Positions 27,521-37,379 of a stretch of DNA of 64,000 nt are shown piece by piece. This stretch comes from Roseobacter sp. SK209-2-6. Its GTDB lineage: Bacteria; Pseudomonadota; Alphaproteobacteria; Rhodobacterales; Rhodobacteraceae. Position numbers and translations under genes: made by a program. The stretch spans positions 124,001 to 188,000 of the forward strand of contig NZ_AAYC01000006.1 in NCBI RefSeq assembly GCF_000169455.1. The letters run 5' to 3'. Numbering within the stretch: position 1 is the stretch's first letter; the number at the start of each line of letters is the position of its first letter. The notes below the pieces were generated by a model. The model was not told where the DNA came from and made no database searches. It was given only the letters and a program-made list of their open reading frames with translations.

Positions 27521-28120
27521 TCATTCTGACGCTGGTGGACAGTGCCGGTCCACCATGCGCTGCACCATTGGGGCAAAATGCCAGTAGTCCGGCGTTTCCA
27601 TGCCCGCACGCTTGCCCGCTTCATCCAGATAGCGCACGGCGATGATCTCTTTCAGATTTGGGTTGGCTTCAAAAACCGCCACTTCTTCTGCGTTCATCGG
27701 CCCACCCTGCAGCTCTAGCGTATGCACCGAGGCCGGGCTAAGACGCTTGAAATACTCCGGTTTGGTCGCGCAGAGATACCGCTTGGCCGCCACGTGGTAC
27801 CGGCAGCAATCGGTGATCACGCTTGGGAAAAACTGCTCCAGCACCTCGGCGCCTGCATCCTCATGATGACGGTCTTCGGTGTCATCAGGGTGATAGGTTC
27901 CGAACTCTGAAGTGAAGTGGCCAATGTCGTGCAGCAGCGCGCCAACGATGATCTCTTCGGCCTGCCCATTCTGTTCGGCGATTGTAGCCCCCTGGAGCAT
28001 ATGCTCCCCCATGGTCACAGGTTCTCCCAGGTATTCCTCACCGCCGCGGCGTTCAAAGATTGAGCCAAGAAACTCAACGATATTGTCGCGATCGAGGCTG
28101 GCGATATCTGGCTTGCTCAT
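27521..28120 (-). CDS. tmpB: TmpB-type HD-domain mixed-valent diiron phosphonate oxygenase
   Basis: A 199-residue HD-domain oxygenase of the PhnZ/TmpB family. TmpB cleaves the C-P bond of (R)-1-hydroxy-2-(trimethylammonio)ethylphosphonate, giving glycine betaine and phosphate. Metal ligands are visible: His40, His64-Asp65 (LLHDIGH), His85/His86 and His109, with an Asp in RYLDEAGK. Tyr30 and Glu33 (EYLGE) have the same spacing as the Tyr24 and Glu27 pair that controls substrate entry in PhnZ. The ATG at 28120 is taken because it begins at the domain and lies 11 bases after the tmpA stop. Distinction from PhnZ rests on the neighbouring TmpA. Confidence 0.88.
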   Translation of the reverse strand: MSKPDIASLDRDNIVEFLGSIFERRGGEEYLGEPVTMGEHMLQGATIAEQNGQAEEIIVGALLHDIGHFTSEFGTYHPDDTEDRHHEDAGAEVLEQFFPSVITDCCRYHVAAKRYLCATKPEYFKRLSPASVHTLELQGGPMNAEEVAVFEANPNLKEIIAVRYLDEAGKRAGMETPDYWHFAPMVQRMVDRHCPPASE

Positions 28121-28131
28121 AGTCCTACCCT

Positions 28132-29310
<1,179 letters not shown>

Positions 29311-29357
29311 CTATAAAATCAAATCAGCAAAAAGGCAGATGAGACTCAGATTTACTT

Positions 29358-30230
29358 ATGCATAATTCCAAGACGGGTGACTCGAAATTTGACTCTATTC
29401 CACTGGAATGGGTGCGGGCCTTTGAAACCACAGCGCGGCTGGGCAGCTTCACAGCGGCCGCCCGTGAAACCGGGCTGACCCAACCCGCGATCAGTCAGCG
29501 CATTGCCAATCTGGAGCATCAGCTGGGCACCAAGCTCTTTGTGCGCAAGACCCGCGCCATCCATCTGACAACTGAAGGCGAGGCCTGGCTACCGCATGTG
29601 CAGGCCGCGCTGAACTCCCTGCGCGACAGTTCCGAAGCGCTGTTTGGGGTCGGACGGAACAAGATCGTGATCTCCGCCAGTTCCTCCATTGTGCAGCACT
29701 GGATCACACCGCGCCTGCCCGCCCTGCTGGAAGCCAGCGGCGCAGAAGTGACCATCAATACAATGGTTCTGTCGGGGGATGCCGCCGAAGAGGATGGCAC
29801 CGTCAAGATCCGCTATGGCGCAGGCGATTGGCCGGGATTGTATAAGGCGCCCCTGTTTGAGGAACGTATCACGCCCATGGCCGCGCCCCCCCTTTTACAA
29901 AAAGCTGAGGATTGGCGCGACCTGCCCCGTCTGTCCGTCTCTGGCCCCCGCCCCAGTTGGCGCAACTGGCGCGAATTCACCGGCCAGCCAACCACCTCGC
30001 CCACCGCATTGCGCTATGACACCTTTGCTTCGGCCCTCTCCGCGGCTCGCGCGGGACTGGGCGTCTTGCTGGGCTCGCTACCTCTCTGTCAGGCCGATCT
30101 GGAAAGTGGTGCATTGATCCAGATGAGCACAGAGGTGATGCCACATCATGAAAGCTATTGGCTGCTGGCCTCCAAAGAGCGCATTTCCCGGCGGCAATGG
30201 GAGGTGCTGCGCGCATCGTTGACGAAATAG
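29358..30230 (+). CDS. LysR-family transcriptional regulator
   Basis: A 290-residue LysR regulator with an N-terminal winged HTH (TAAARETGLTQPAISQRIAN, about 33-52) and a periplasmic-binding-like effector domain, closest in style to GcvA. It is divergent from tmpA with 101 bases between the starts, the usual arrangement for a regulator controlling its neighbour. It therefore probably responds to the trimethylated phosphonate or a product of the pathway; this is inference. No transporter gene for the substrate is present nearby. Confidence 0.88.
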   Translation: MHNSKTGDSKFDSIPLEWVRAFETTARLGSFTAAARETGLTQPAISQRIANLEHQLGTKLFVRKTRAIHLTTEGEAWLPHVQAALNSLRDSSEALFGVGRNKIVISASSSIVQHWITPRLPALLEASGAEVTINTMVLSGDAAEEDGTVKIRYGAGDWPGLYKAPLFEERITPMAAPPLLQKAEDWRDLPRLSVSGPRPSWRNWREFTGQPTTSPTALRYDTFASALSAARAGLGVLLGSLPLCQADLESGALIQMSTEVMPHHESYWLLASKERISRRQWEVLRASLTK

Positions 30231-30343
30231 CGCTTTTAGGGCGCTTAAACAGAAGGGCGACAATACAGGCCTGTAACAAAGCCCATTATTTAAACTGTAC
30301 CTTCCAGAAAATCACCACGTCCGAACCGAGGTGCGGGAAGCAA

Positions 30344-30375
30344 AGCGCCCGCCCCGTGGGGGCGGTTCGGGCGCT
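30344..30375. repeat. Nested GC-rich palindrome
   Basis: Outer arms AGCGCCCG (30344-30351) and CGGGCGCT (30368-30375) are perfect and enclose a second short palindrome CCCCGTGGGG. It marks the junction between the tmp locus and the accessory stretch that follows. No T-run follows. Confidence 0.45.
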
Positions 30376-30484
30376 GCCAAAGCGGAGCCATAACAACTGG
30401 CGTATGGACTGATTGCTGCGGACTTCGCAGCCGCTCTTCGAGCCGTCAATGGGGGAGCATTCGAGGTAGTTGCGCTTAGCAAGA

Positions 30485-30901
30485 TCACTCAACTTCAATT
30501 CGGCCGTAGCAACAGAAGACCGTCTTGGACTCATCTGTTGTTCTGTCAAAAATAGCCCAAGACGGTTGGCCTTTTTCCGTCATGAATGAAGTGCAAGACG
30601 CCCCATTTGCGAAGTCGATTTGGATTTCTGGAAGCTTACCAAGCAATGAAATGCCCGAAACAGATTGCCCACCAATCACTGAAAACCCACGCTGCCAATC
30701 TTCTTCATCAGACCAGCTCCCGCAGATTATACTCTTCTTACCGTCAATTCGCCAACTCCATTCGATCATGACTCCCCAAACACCACGAGGATTTTTGAAG
30801 GAACCGCCCAGACGTTGTCCCGTGTGAGAAAGGTTCCCAAACTCTAGAAAAAGAGCAGACCCCTGCCCCATCCAAATGTGGCTTAGACTTGTTCCAACCA
30901 T
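30485..30901 (-). CDS. Conserved-looking hypothetical protein
   Basis: The family is not recognised with certainty. The protein, 138 residues from the codon at 30901 or 150 from a TTG at 30937, has a compact beta-rich look with many Trp and Gly, including IEWSWRIDGKKSII, GSWSDEEDW, GKLPEIQIDF and SFMTEKGQPSWAIF. Ordered hydrophobic strands and regular spacing argue that it is a real coding region. Single-domain orphans of this kind near breakpoints are sometimes immunity proteins, but no toxin gene is adjacent and no function is claimed. Confidence 0.6.
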   Translation of the reverse strand: MVGTSLSHIWMGQGSALFLEFGNLSHTGQRLGGSFKNPRGVWGVMIEWSWRIDGKKSIICGSWSDEEDWQRGFSVIGGQSVSGISLLGKLPEIQIDFANGASCTSFMTEKGQPSWAIFDRTTDESKTVFCCYGRIEVE

Positions 30902-31044
30902 TCTATTCGCCACTGATTGAAATGCCTTATGGGTCAATTACGCCTCAAGGATAGATTGAGTTGAATTTGACTAGCTCCATCGCACATCCGTAGCGCTTTT
31001 GCCAGTTTTAGAATGGCAACTCAGGACACGAAGCAGTTTTTACT

Positions 31045-31698
31045 CTACAGCCCCCGCACCCCGTTCAGGGTCAGGTTGGCGACCAGCTCGGCGTAGTCCT
31101 CACGCGCCTTGGGACCGGCGCCAGAGTTCCACATATAATACCAGTTCAGCATGCCAAAGACCGACATGGTGGCAGAGCGCAGTTTCTCCGCATCATTCGC
31201 AAAAACCTCTGGCGCGACGACCTGCAGTGTATTGCGGAGGAACTGCACCATCTCGCGCTGGTATCCGCGCAGGAGCTTTTGCTGATCCTCCGGCAACGCC
31301 CCCATAGAGCCCGACTGCACCTTGTGCTCATAATCGGCGCCCTGATAGGCGAGCAGGATCTCCGCCACCACCTGGCGCAGCGCCTCATCTGGGGCAAGCT
31401 GGGCGACTTCGACACCGCAGACCCGGTCGCGCAGGTCAGAGAGGTAGGTATCAAGGAGGCCGAAAAGCACAGCATCCTTGCTGTCATAGTAGTGGTAGAT
31501 ATTGGCCTTGGAGATCCCGCACTCGCGCGCCAGTTGGGTCATCGAAGCCCGATCATAACCGGCCTCGGCAAAGACCCGCATCGCATCCATTCGGCCGGAT
31601 TTATAGAGCTCGATCTGGTAGTATGGCGCCAAGCCGCCAGTGGCCAGGAGCTGCTCTTCGATCTGGTTGGGGAAGACATTCACGCCGCGCAGGATCAT
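31045..31698 (-). CDS. TetR regulator fused to a C-terminal fragment of phenylacetate-CoA ligase
   Basis: Residues 39-217 are a TetR-family repressor lacking its usual first residues: HTH around TQLARECGISKANIYHYYDS (54-73) and a ligand domain like that of regulators near phenylacetate genes. Residues 1-38 (MILRGVNVFPNQIEEQLL and on) are not TetR but match the C-terminal domain of PaaK. The PaaK reading continues upstream of the ATG (GTFSRSDDI) until a stop near 31754. A deletion has evidently joined the end of a paaK gene in frame to the start of the regulator. Whether the chimera is expressed is unknown. Confidence 0.75.
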   Translation of the reverse strand: MILRGVNVFPNQIEEQLLATGGLAPYYQIELYKSGRMDAMRVFAEAGYDRASMTQLARECGISKANIYHYYDSKDAVLFGLLDTYLSDLRDRVCGVEVAQLAPDEALRQVVAEILLAYQGADYEHKVQSGSMGALPEDQQKLLRGYQREMVQFLRNTLQVVAPEVFANDAEKLRSATMSVFGMLNWYYMWNSGAGPKAREDYAELVANLTLNGVRGL

Positions 31699-32017
31699 AA
31701 TGTCATCGCTACGCGAGAAGGTGCCGCTGCCCGTCGCGACGATGTAGGTTTATCCCGATCATGATTCTGCTGCTTATCTGTGCCTACCCGAACATAAAGT
31801 TCAATCGAGACTTCCCGGGTTTCGAACAAGACGTAGAACGGCGTGGTCTTGGTAAGCCGTCAAGCGGCATAAGAGAAAAGATGTCGGACCGTTTCGCTCG
31901 ATCGCGCGGGGTACCGCAGCCGCCGATGATGCCTGTTGTGCATTGGCGTCGCCCGTTCTATCGGTCATTGTCTTCCAATTCCTTAGCGTGTCTTGCACTT
32001 TGCCGTCGGTATCTACT
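31699..32017. other. Spacer with paaK remnant, otherwise unrecognised
   Basis: The first 50 bases or so (31699-31752, minus strand) continue the PaaK-like reading frame in front of the fusion gene. The rest up to lysE has short ORFs in several frames, none recognisable. It is probably scarred DNA from the rearrangement that made the fusion. Confidence 0.4.
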
Positions 32018-32665
32018 TCAGTTTCGCTCGGTTGCGAGGCGCATACCAAACACAATCAACACGCCCCCAATCGCGCGCGCGATCCAGGCTCTGCATCGGT
32101 CATAGACGCGCCTCGCGCGGCCGGTTGACAACGCAACGACTACGAGCCCATACCATGCGATCTCGATGGCGAAAGAGGACACAAGGATTGTCGCCTTCGC
32201 CCACAGCGCCGCGTCGGGCGGAACGGCGACAGCATAAAGGCTGACGAAGAAGGCAATCCCCTTGGGGTTGGACAGGTTCACCAGCGCGCCAAGGCGCACG
32301 CCGCGCCACGTCTCGCGTCGGTCGGCAATGAGACTGAGCTCGCCCGTCTCGGCAGTGTTCGCCACCGCGCCCGCGTTGCGCCATGCCTGAACACCCAACC
32401 AAATGAGATAGAGCCCACCGCCCATCTGCACCATCCGCGTCAGCCAGCCAACCTGCTGAAGGAACGCCGACAACCCGACCATCGCCAGCATCCCGTAAAA
32501 AGTAGCCGCCATAGCCAAGCCAAGAGTCGCTCCCCATGCGGCCTTATCTTCTCTGCTTAGAGCCAAGCGCGACACAAGCGCGAAGTTTGGACCTGGGCTA
32601 ACGACAATTGCGACGTAGAGTGCGAGAACCGTAAGTATGACGGACAGGTCAGAAATACCCGCCAT
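32018..32665 (-). CDS. LysE-family amino acid exporter
   Basis: A 215-residue inner membrane protein of the LysE/RhtB family with about six membrane segments. The family signature ALYVAIVVSPGPNFALVSRL lies near 15-34, and GALVNLSNPKGIAFFVSLY is near 125. It should export an amino acid or derivative. The ATG at 32665 overlaps the ridA stop (TGATG), so the two are translated together; a GTG three bases earlier is in frame. Pairing with ridA suggests removal of a reactive amino acid intermediate, which is inference. Confidence 0.9.
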   Translation of the reverse strand: MAGISDLSVILTVLALYVAIVVSPGPNFALVSRLALSREDKAAWGATLGLAMAATFYGMLAMVGLSAFLQQVGWLTRMVQMGGGLYLIWLGVQAWRNAGAVANTAETGELSLIADRRETWRGVRLGALVNLSNPKGIAFFVSLYAVAVPPDAALWAKATILVSSFAIEIAWYGLVVVALSTGRARRVYDRCRAWIARAIGGVLIVFGMRLATERN

Positions 32666-33051
32666 CACACGCTGTCTTTCATGGCGATGGCTTGTATCTT
32701 TATTTTCGCACCAAAGGGCAGCTTCGCGGCCTCGTAGACCGTCCTTGCCGGAAATTGTGAGAACCGCGTTCGGCAGACTTCATTTACCTCCGCCAGGTCG
32801 CGTTCAATGTCGGAAAATGCGATATCGACATAAGCGATGTCTTCCGAACAGAAACCGGCTGCGGCAGCAATCTTGAACACCAGATCAAAGGCACGATCAG
32901 CCTCCGCGCCTGCGCTGCCGGATCGGTAGCCGTCATCGTATACAGCCAGTTGGCCCGAGATGTGACAAGTGTTTCCGACGACAACAGCGTTGGATATTGG
33001 AGACGGCGACGCGGGAACGCCCGGAACTTTCTTGATATACTTACGCGACAT
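32665..33051 (-). CDS. RidA-family protein
   Basis: A 128-residue YjgF/YER057c/UK114 protein. RidA enzymes hydrolyse reactive enamine and imine intermediates from PLP enzymes. The substrate-binding Arg103 is present in PARTVYEAAKLP, but the usual Glu120 of the IEIEAIA motif is Gln120 (IKIQAIA). The protein may thus belong to a subfamily with another or weaker activity. It is divergent from a GlxA-type regulator with 55 bases between starts and overlaps lysE. Confidence 0.88.
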   Translation of the reverse strand: MSRKYIKKVPGVPASPSPISNAVVVGNTCHISGQLAVYDDGYRSGSAGAEADRAFDLVFKIAAAAGFCSEDIAYVDIAFSDIERDLAEVNEVCRTRFSQFPARTVYEAAKLPFGAKIKIQAIAMKDSV

Positions 33052-33106
33052 GTGATGGTTATCGTTTTGCTGGGATCTGTTGACAGCAGCCTATACTCCA
33101 TGACTG

Positions 33107-34129
33107 ATGTCGGGTATGATCGCAAACCTTCAAAATCAGACAAAACGCCTTCAATCTGTTTTCATCATGGGCTTCAATGGCGTCCTGCTCATGGATGTGG
33201 CCGGTCCTGCTCAAGTGTTCGCATCCACAAACAAGGTCCTGGGTTGGAAAGCCTACGACATTGCAATTGGGAGCGAGGACGGCGGAGATGTTGCGACGGA
33301 CACCGGTTTGACCTTGTGCGCTGATGTTTCCTTCGCCACGGTTGCTCGCGCGGATGTCTTTATTGTTCCTGGCGGCCCCGGCATCGATCAACGGCTTGAT
33401 GATCCACTACTGCAGCGTTTTCTGAAGCGGGTGGCACCTCATATGGAGCGTTTCGTATCGATCTGCTCAGGTAGCCTCCTCACCGCTTCCGCTGGCCTCT
33501 TGAACGGTAGGAAGGCCACGACGCATTGGGAGCGCGTTAACCTCGCTCGCGAGCGGTTTCCAAGTGTAGATTGGCATCTGGACGAGATTTTCACCCATGA
33601 CGGCAAGTTTCATTGTTCGGCGGGTGTGACGACAGGCATCGACCTAGCCCTTTCGCTTGTTGAAGCAGATCACGGAAGGCGTGTTGCTCTCAGTGTGGCC
33701 CGCGAAATGGTAGTGTTCATGCAAAGGCAGGGAGGACAATCCCAGTACTCGGAACCACTCAAGGCACAAGCGACAACAAGCAAGCGCCTGTGCGACCTCT
33801 ATTGTCAAATCGAACAAGACCCTACTGCTTTATAGAGCGTGTCAAGAATGGCCGAGATCGCAGGGGTGACGGAACGTACGCTGCATCGTGATTTCACACA
33901 AGAATTTGGAAAGACACCCGCAAGCTTTGTGGAGGAGCGACGGCTTGCTGTTGCTCGGGTGTATTTGGAGGGCAGTAGAAAGTCTATCAAGGAGATCGCA
34001 GCCCTTTCAGGGTTTGTAACTGAACAGAAAATGCGGCGTAGTTTCGTGAAGCTGTTAGGCATATTGCCGACGGACTATCGAAACCGTTTTGGGGAAGTTG
34101 CCATACGTGCCGAGCGCAGCATTCGGTAA
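33107..34129 (+). pseudogene. GlxA-type AraC regulator interrupted by an in-frame amber codon
   Basis: The N-terminal DJ-1/PfpI-like domain (residues 1-190, with FIVPGGPG and the nucleophile-elbow cysteine in SICSGSLLTASAG) is followed by a C-terminal AraC HTH domain (EIAGVTERTLHRDFTQEFGK, FVEERRLAVARVYLEGS). A single TAG at 33833-33835 separates them, but the reading frame is the same on both sides and the HTH continues to a stop at 34129. Without suppression the product lacks its DNA-binding domain. It probably regulated the divergent ridA-lysE pair. A sequencing error is the alternative explanation. Confidence 0.8.
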
Positions 34130-34600
34130 AAGGGGCTCTGAGCCGAATTGCGGCGATGCGGCTGCACGGCTGCGGCGAAACCTCGCCTGGTCGCAACCGC
34201 CAGATGAAACCAGCCAGCGCAAAGCGGTCATCACCTTCCTAGCGCCAGAGAGACAAGCTGATATTCGCTGCCTCCGCGAAGGTGTCGCTTCGCACTGCAA
34301 TATAGACCATTCATACTGAAATGATCAGACTATCTAAACTCTGCTAGCCCCAATACCGGAACGAAATCCCATCGTCCTGTTCGAGAAACAACACCGCCTA
34401 TAAGTTTGTTGGCCTTGGCACCCTGGAGAATATCACTCGTGCCACTCGATTTCACACCTAGGATTAGGTGTTTGTCATCGCCGTTGATTTGGCCTGTGTC
34501 AGATATGTGGTGGTCGGTTTTCCCGGTGGCCATCTGGAGGACTGGTGGCGGGCCATCGCGCGGCAGGCACGCTGAACCTGATGAACACCGGCACCGGCGG
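34130..34600. other. Spacer between regulator pseudogene and IS remnant
   Basis: No gene is recognised. The part after about 34450 may be the worn 5' half of the IS5-family element that becomes recognisable from about 34600, but I cannot align it. Confidence 0.3.
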
Positions 34601-35143
34601 CATCTGGACGGTGGAGTTCACCTCCAGCGACAAGTGCGACAGTCCGGTCCTGCCCGAACCGCTGAGCCAGGTGCCGCAAGAGGAATAGATCAACACCCTT
34701 ACCGGCGAGAGCGCCTAGGACACACGCCGCTGCCCTGCGGCCATCCTGGATCGAGGCGCCGCCGTCGTTATCCACATCCGCAAGAACGGGCGCCTTTGAA
34801 AAGAAGACTGTTCGGCCGCGATGGCTCAGAACGAGATCTGGCGCGCCACCCGGCACCCTGGGCAAGCCATCTGGAAGCGATGGACCGACTATCGTGCCCG
34901 AAGTCGGGTCGGGGCCAACCCTTTCGTGACCTCGCTCTGCAAAGCACTGCCGGGCAGTGGATGCGATGCACGAAACCCTTCGGCGAACGCATCGGCTCAC
35001 GAGACCCAGACCGCCAGGCCGCCGAAATCCACATCCCCATCGCTCTCATGAACCGCTTCTACGAACTCGGCATGGCCAAGATCGAATGCGTGGCCTGAAC
35101 GCAATGGAAAAGGGGAAACTCGCCCCGTTGCTGGATTCTGCAC
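34600..35143 (+). pseudogene. Decayed IS5-family transposase
   Basis: Conceptual translation across stops and frameshifts gives, in order, SPVLPEPLSQVPQE, DTRRCPAAILDRGAAVVI, IRKNGRL, MAQNEIWRATRHPGQAIWKR, a DYRARSRV block and RDPDRQAAEIHIPIALMNRF. These line up with the C-terminal half of IS5-type transposases (the AYDTRKCHEAIADRGAHAVI, PRKNA, RNEALRASKYLGRALWRRWSGY and YHRRSRVE blocks known for the family). At least two in-frame stops and two frameshifts are present. The last 135 bases also occur at 1368-1505. Confidence 0.75.
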
Positions 35144-35341
35144 AATGCCACTCCAATGTGGCGATCACCTGCCAGACATATGCCAGATTCGCTCCTGACC
35201 ACCTTCAAAATGCAGCAGACATTCTGGGTTTCGTCCAAATTCGGCAAGCCCGCTAAAGCTGGCCTAGGTTCAGCGAACTAGGAAACACTTTGCAAATGCC
35301 CCATCCATCTGAACAAGTATCAACATTTTCAGGGAAATATA

Positions 35342-35417
<76 letters not shown>

Positions 35418-35491
35418 GTTGACGTGGGATTTAGACAAAGACGGGAACGGGCGCAAGAGGGGGAAGGCACTTTTTTCAAAGAAAAATACCT

Positions 35492-36064
35492 TTACTTCAA
35501 AAGCCGCTCTGAACCCTCTTCCAAAAGGTAGATACAGCCCTGTTCATTGCTCAGTTTGGCCATTTCAGACCGGGGCAAACCCAAAACGATCCCACGCATA
35601 ACCTGCCCCAGCAAACCATGGGCTACCACCACGCTCGGCCCTTCAAGCGTAGTCATAAAATCATGGATACGGTTGAAAAAGCTGTCAAAGCCCTCCCCCT
35701 CGGGTGCGGCGCAAAACAAATCCAGATGACAAGGGTTTGCCCGGTAAATGTCCGGATAGCGGCGCTCCACCTCGTCCAGCGTCATGCCCTGAAGCAATCC
35801 CGCATCGGCCTCTGCCAGGCGGGCATCAGTTCGAAACCCAAGGCCCCGAAGCGCAATTTCCGCGGTTTGCTGTGCCCGTCCCAAGGGTGAGGCATAGCAA
35901 GCAGGGTTTTGCTGCAAAATCGGCGCCATAAGGTCGGCCTGTCGCCGCGCATGTTCCAGACCTAGATGGCTCAGCCGCGATTCCAATTGTCCCTGAATGC
36001 GACGCTCCGCATTCCACTCCGTCTGCCCATGACGCAAAAACCAGATTTTTGGGAAGTGGGCCAT
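35492..36064 (-). CDS. Histidine phosphatase family protein
   Basis: A 190-residue phosphoglycerate-mutase-like phosphatase with FLRHGQTEWN (9-18), ASPLGRAQQTAE near 65 and the second histidine in VVVAHGLLG near 153. The substrate is not predictable; the family includes metabolite and protein phosphatases. The ATG at 36064 (MAHFPKIW) is chosen because it precedes the first strand closely; an in-frame start at 36100 is less likely. It is divergent from the GST gene and ends close to tRNA-Val. Confidence 0.88.
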   Translation of the reverse strand: MAHFPKIWFLRHGQTEWNAERRIQGQLESRLSHLGLEHARRQADLMAPILQQNPACYASPLGRAQQTAEIALRGLGFRTDARLAEADAGLLQGMTLDEVERRYPDIYRANPCHLDLFCAAPEGEGFDSFFNRIHDFMTTLEGPSVVVAHGLLGQVMRGIVLGLPRSEMAKLSNEQGCIYLLEEGSERLLK

Positions 36065-36256
36065 GGCCAGAGGCCTCCTGCTTTTAGCACAATTGCGCAA
36101 GTGGTAGCGCCCGACAGCCGCAATGAAAAGCCCCAGCCACCAGCGGAGCGGCGAAAACCCTTTCTCCCGGCAAAACTGCCCCGGTCCGTGCTCGACCTCT
36201 TGCCGCCTTTGCTCTGTCCCAATAGGATCCGCCCAGCTTCACAAGTAAAATCAACC

Positions 36257-36901
36257 ATGCGCCCCATCCTCTACTCCTTCCGCCGCTGCCCCTATGCCAT
36301 GCGTGCCCGGCTGGCGCTTTATGTGGCAAAACAGCAGGTAGAACTGCGCGAGGTTGCTCTGCGCGACAAACCCACGGCCTTTCTGGCGGCCTCTGCCAGC
36401 GGCACGATTCCCTGTCTGGTGACCGACGAGGGCGCGATTGATGAGAGCCTCGACATCATGATCTGGGCCCTGCGCCGCAATGACCCCCAGTATTGGCTGG
36501 ATATGCCAGAGGCGGGTTGGGACTGGATTGCCAAGGGAGACGGGCCTTTCAAGAAAGCGCTGGATCAAACCAAATACGCCAGCCGCTACCCGGATCAGGA
36601 TCCGGAGGTCTCCCGCGCCAAAGCCGCTGCCTTTCTTACGGATCTGGACCAACAGCTGCGCCAGGATCCCGGTGGCTGGATTTTTGCCAGGCCAACGCTG
36701 GCGGATTTCGCCCTGCTGCCCTTTGTGCGCCAATTCGCTTTTATCGACAAAAATTGGTTCGACGCCCAAGCCTGGCCAGATCTGCAAGGCTGGTTGCAGC
36801 GCTTTCTGGAATCAGAGGTCTTTGCCGAGATCATGCCCAAGTTTGCCCAATGGAAAGATGGGGACCACCCGACCCCCTTCCCAAACTCAATGCCTGACTG
36901 A
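36257..36901 (+). CDS. Glutathione S-transferase-like protein
   Basis: A 214-residue protein. The N-terminal thioredoxin-like domain opens MRPILYSFRRCPYAMRARLA with Cys11 in the position of a GST or glutaredoxin-like active site (RCPYA), followed by GTIPCLV and an Asp/Glu-Ser (DESLDIM) pair that binds glutathione. The C-terminal domain is helical. The cysteine suggests an omega or beta-like reductase rather than a conjugating enzyme. The ATG at 36257 begins the domain, and the longer frame to 35966 is rejected. Confidence 0.88.
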   Translation: MRPILYSFRRCPYAMRARLALYVAKQQVELREVALRDKPTAFLAASASGTIPCLVTDEGAIDESLDIMIWALRRNDPQYWLDMPEAGWDWIAKGDGPFKKALDQTKYASRYPDQDPEVSRAKAAAFLTDLDQQLRQDPGGWIFARPTLADFALLPFVRQFAFIDKNWFDAQAWPDLQGWLQRFLESEVFAEIMPKFAQWKDGDHPTPFPNSMPD

Positions 36902-37379
36902 ACTGCGTTAGTTCGGCCAATCGAGGCCTGCCCAAGCGGGATGGGCTCAGAAAGGCCAGGCCCTTCGCTGACGCCAAAGCTTTGGACGGTGACTATTGCG
37001 AGCGATCCCCTGTGTGTCAGGCCCCAGCCTGACCTTCGGTCCGGGAGTTCGAACCGGTCCGCGCAGCGGCAAACGCTCCGGGGGAGCGTTTGAGGTTCGG
37101 ACGGGCGGAGCCCTTCGCATCCAACCATGCAGTTCGAAGAGCGGCGCTCGCAGGATGTCCCCTGGGGCGTGAGGCGCTAGCCGCACGGCCCGCGCCTGAC
37201 CTTCCCGTCATGCCGGAGGCATGCTTCCAGCATGGCGAAGGCGCTTCACGCCTCCCCAAAGGTCAGGCACGAGCCTTGTTGCGGGGAAAGGAGGCAAGAA
37301 AGCGTGTCTTGGGCTCCGCCTGAAAAATGTTCCTTAGAAAGTTTCCCTGCAAGTCTCAACCCACCTCAACAAGGAATAG
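36902..37379. repeat. GC-rich spacer with several inverted repeats
   Basis: Perfect hairpins are present: AAACGCTCC/GGAGCGTTT (37071-37079 with 37083-37091), GCCTGACCTT/AAGGTCAGGC (37194-37203 with 37259-37268), and a small CATGCCGGAGGCATG palindrome inside the latter. The heptamer CGGTCCG occurs twice in 37036-37062, and CCTGACCTT also occurs at 37028. No credible gene is present. This looks like a dispersed intergenic repeat or a structured RNA. Confidence 0.45.

Noticed and set aside
31801-32055. 84-residue minus-strand ORF between the TetR fusion and lysE
   Set aside because: It overlaps the end of lysE, lacks any recognisable domain and sits in rearranged DNA; I could not support it as a gene.
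34406-35098. 230-residue plus-strand ORF over the IS5 remnant
   Set aside because: It strings together out-of-frame pieces of the decayed transposase; only its last residues are in the true frame.
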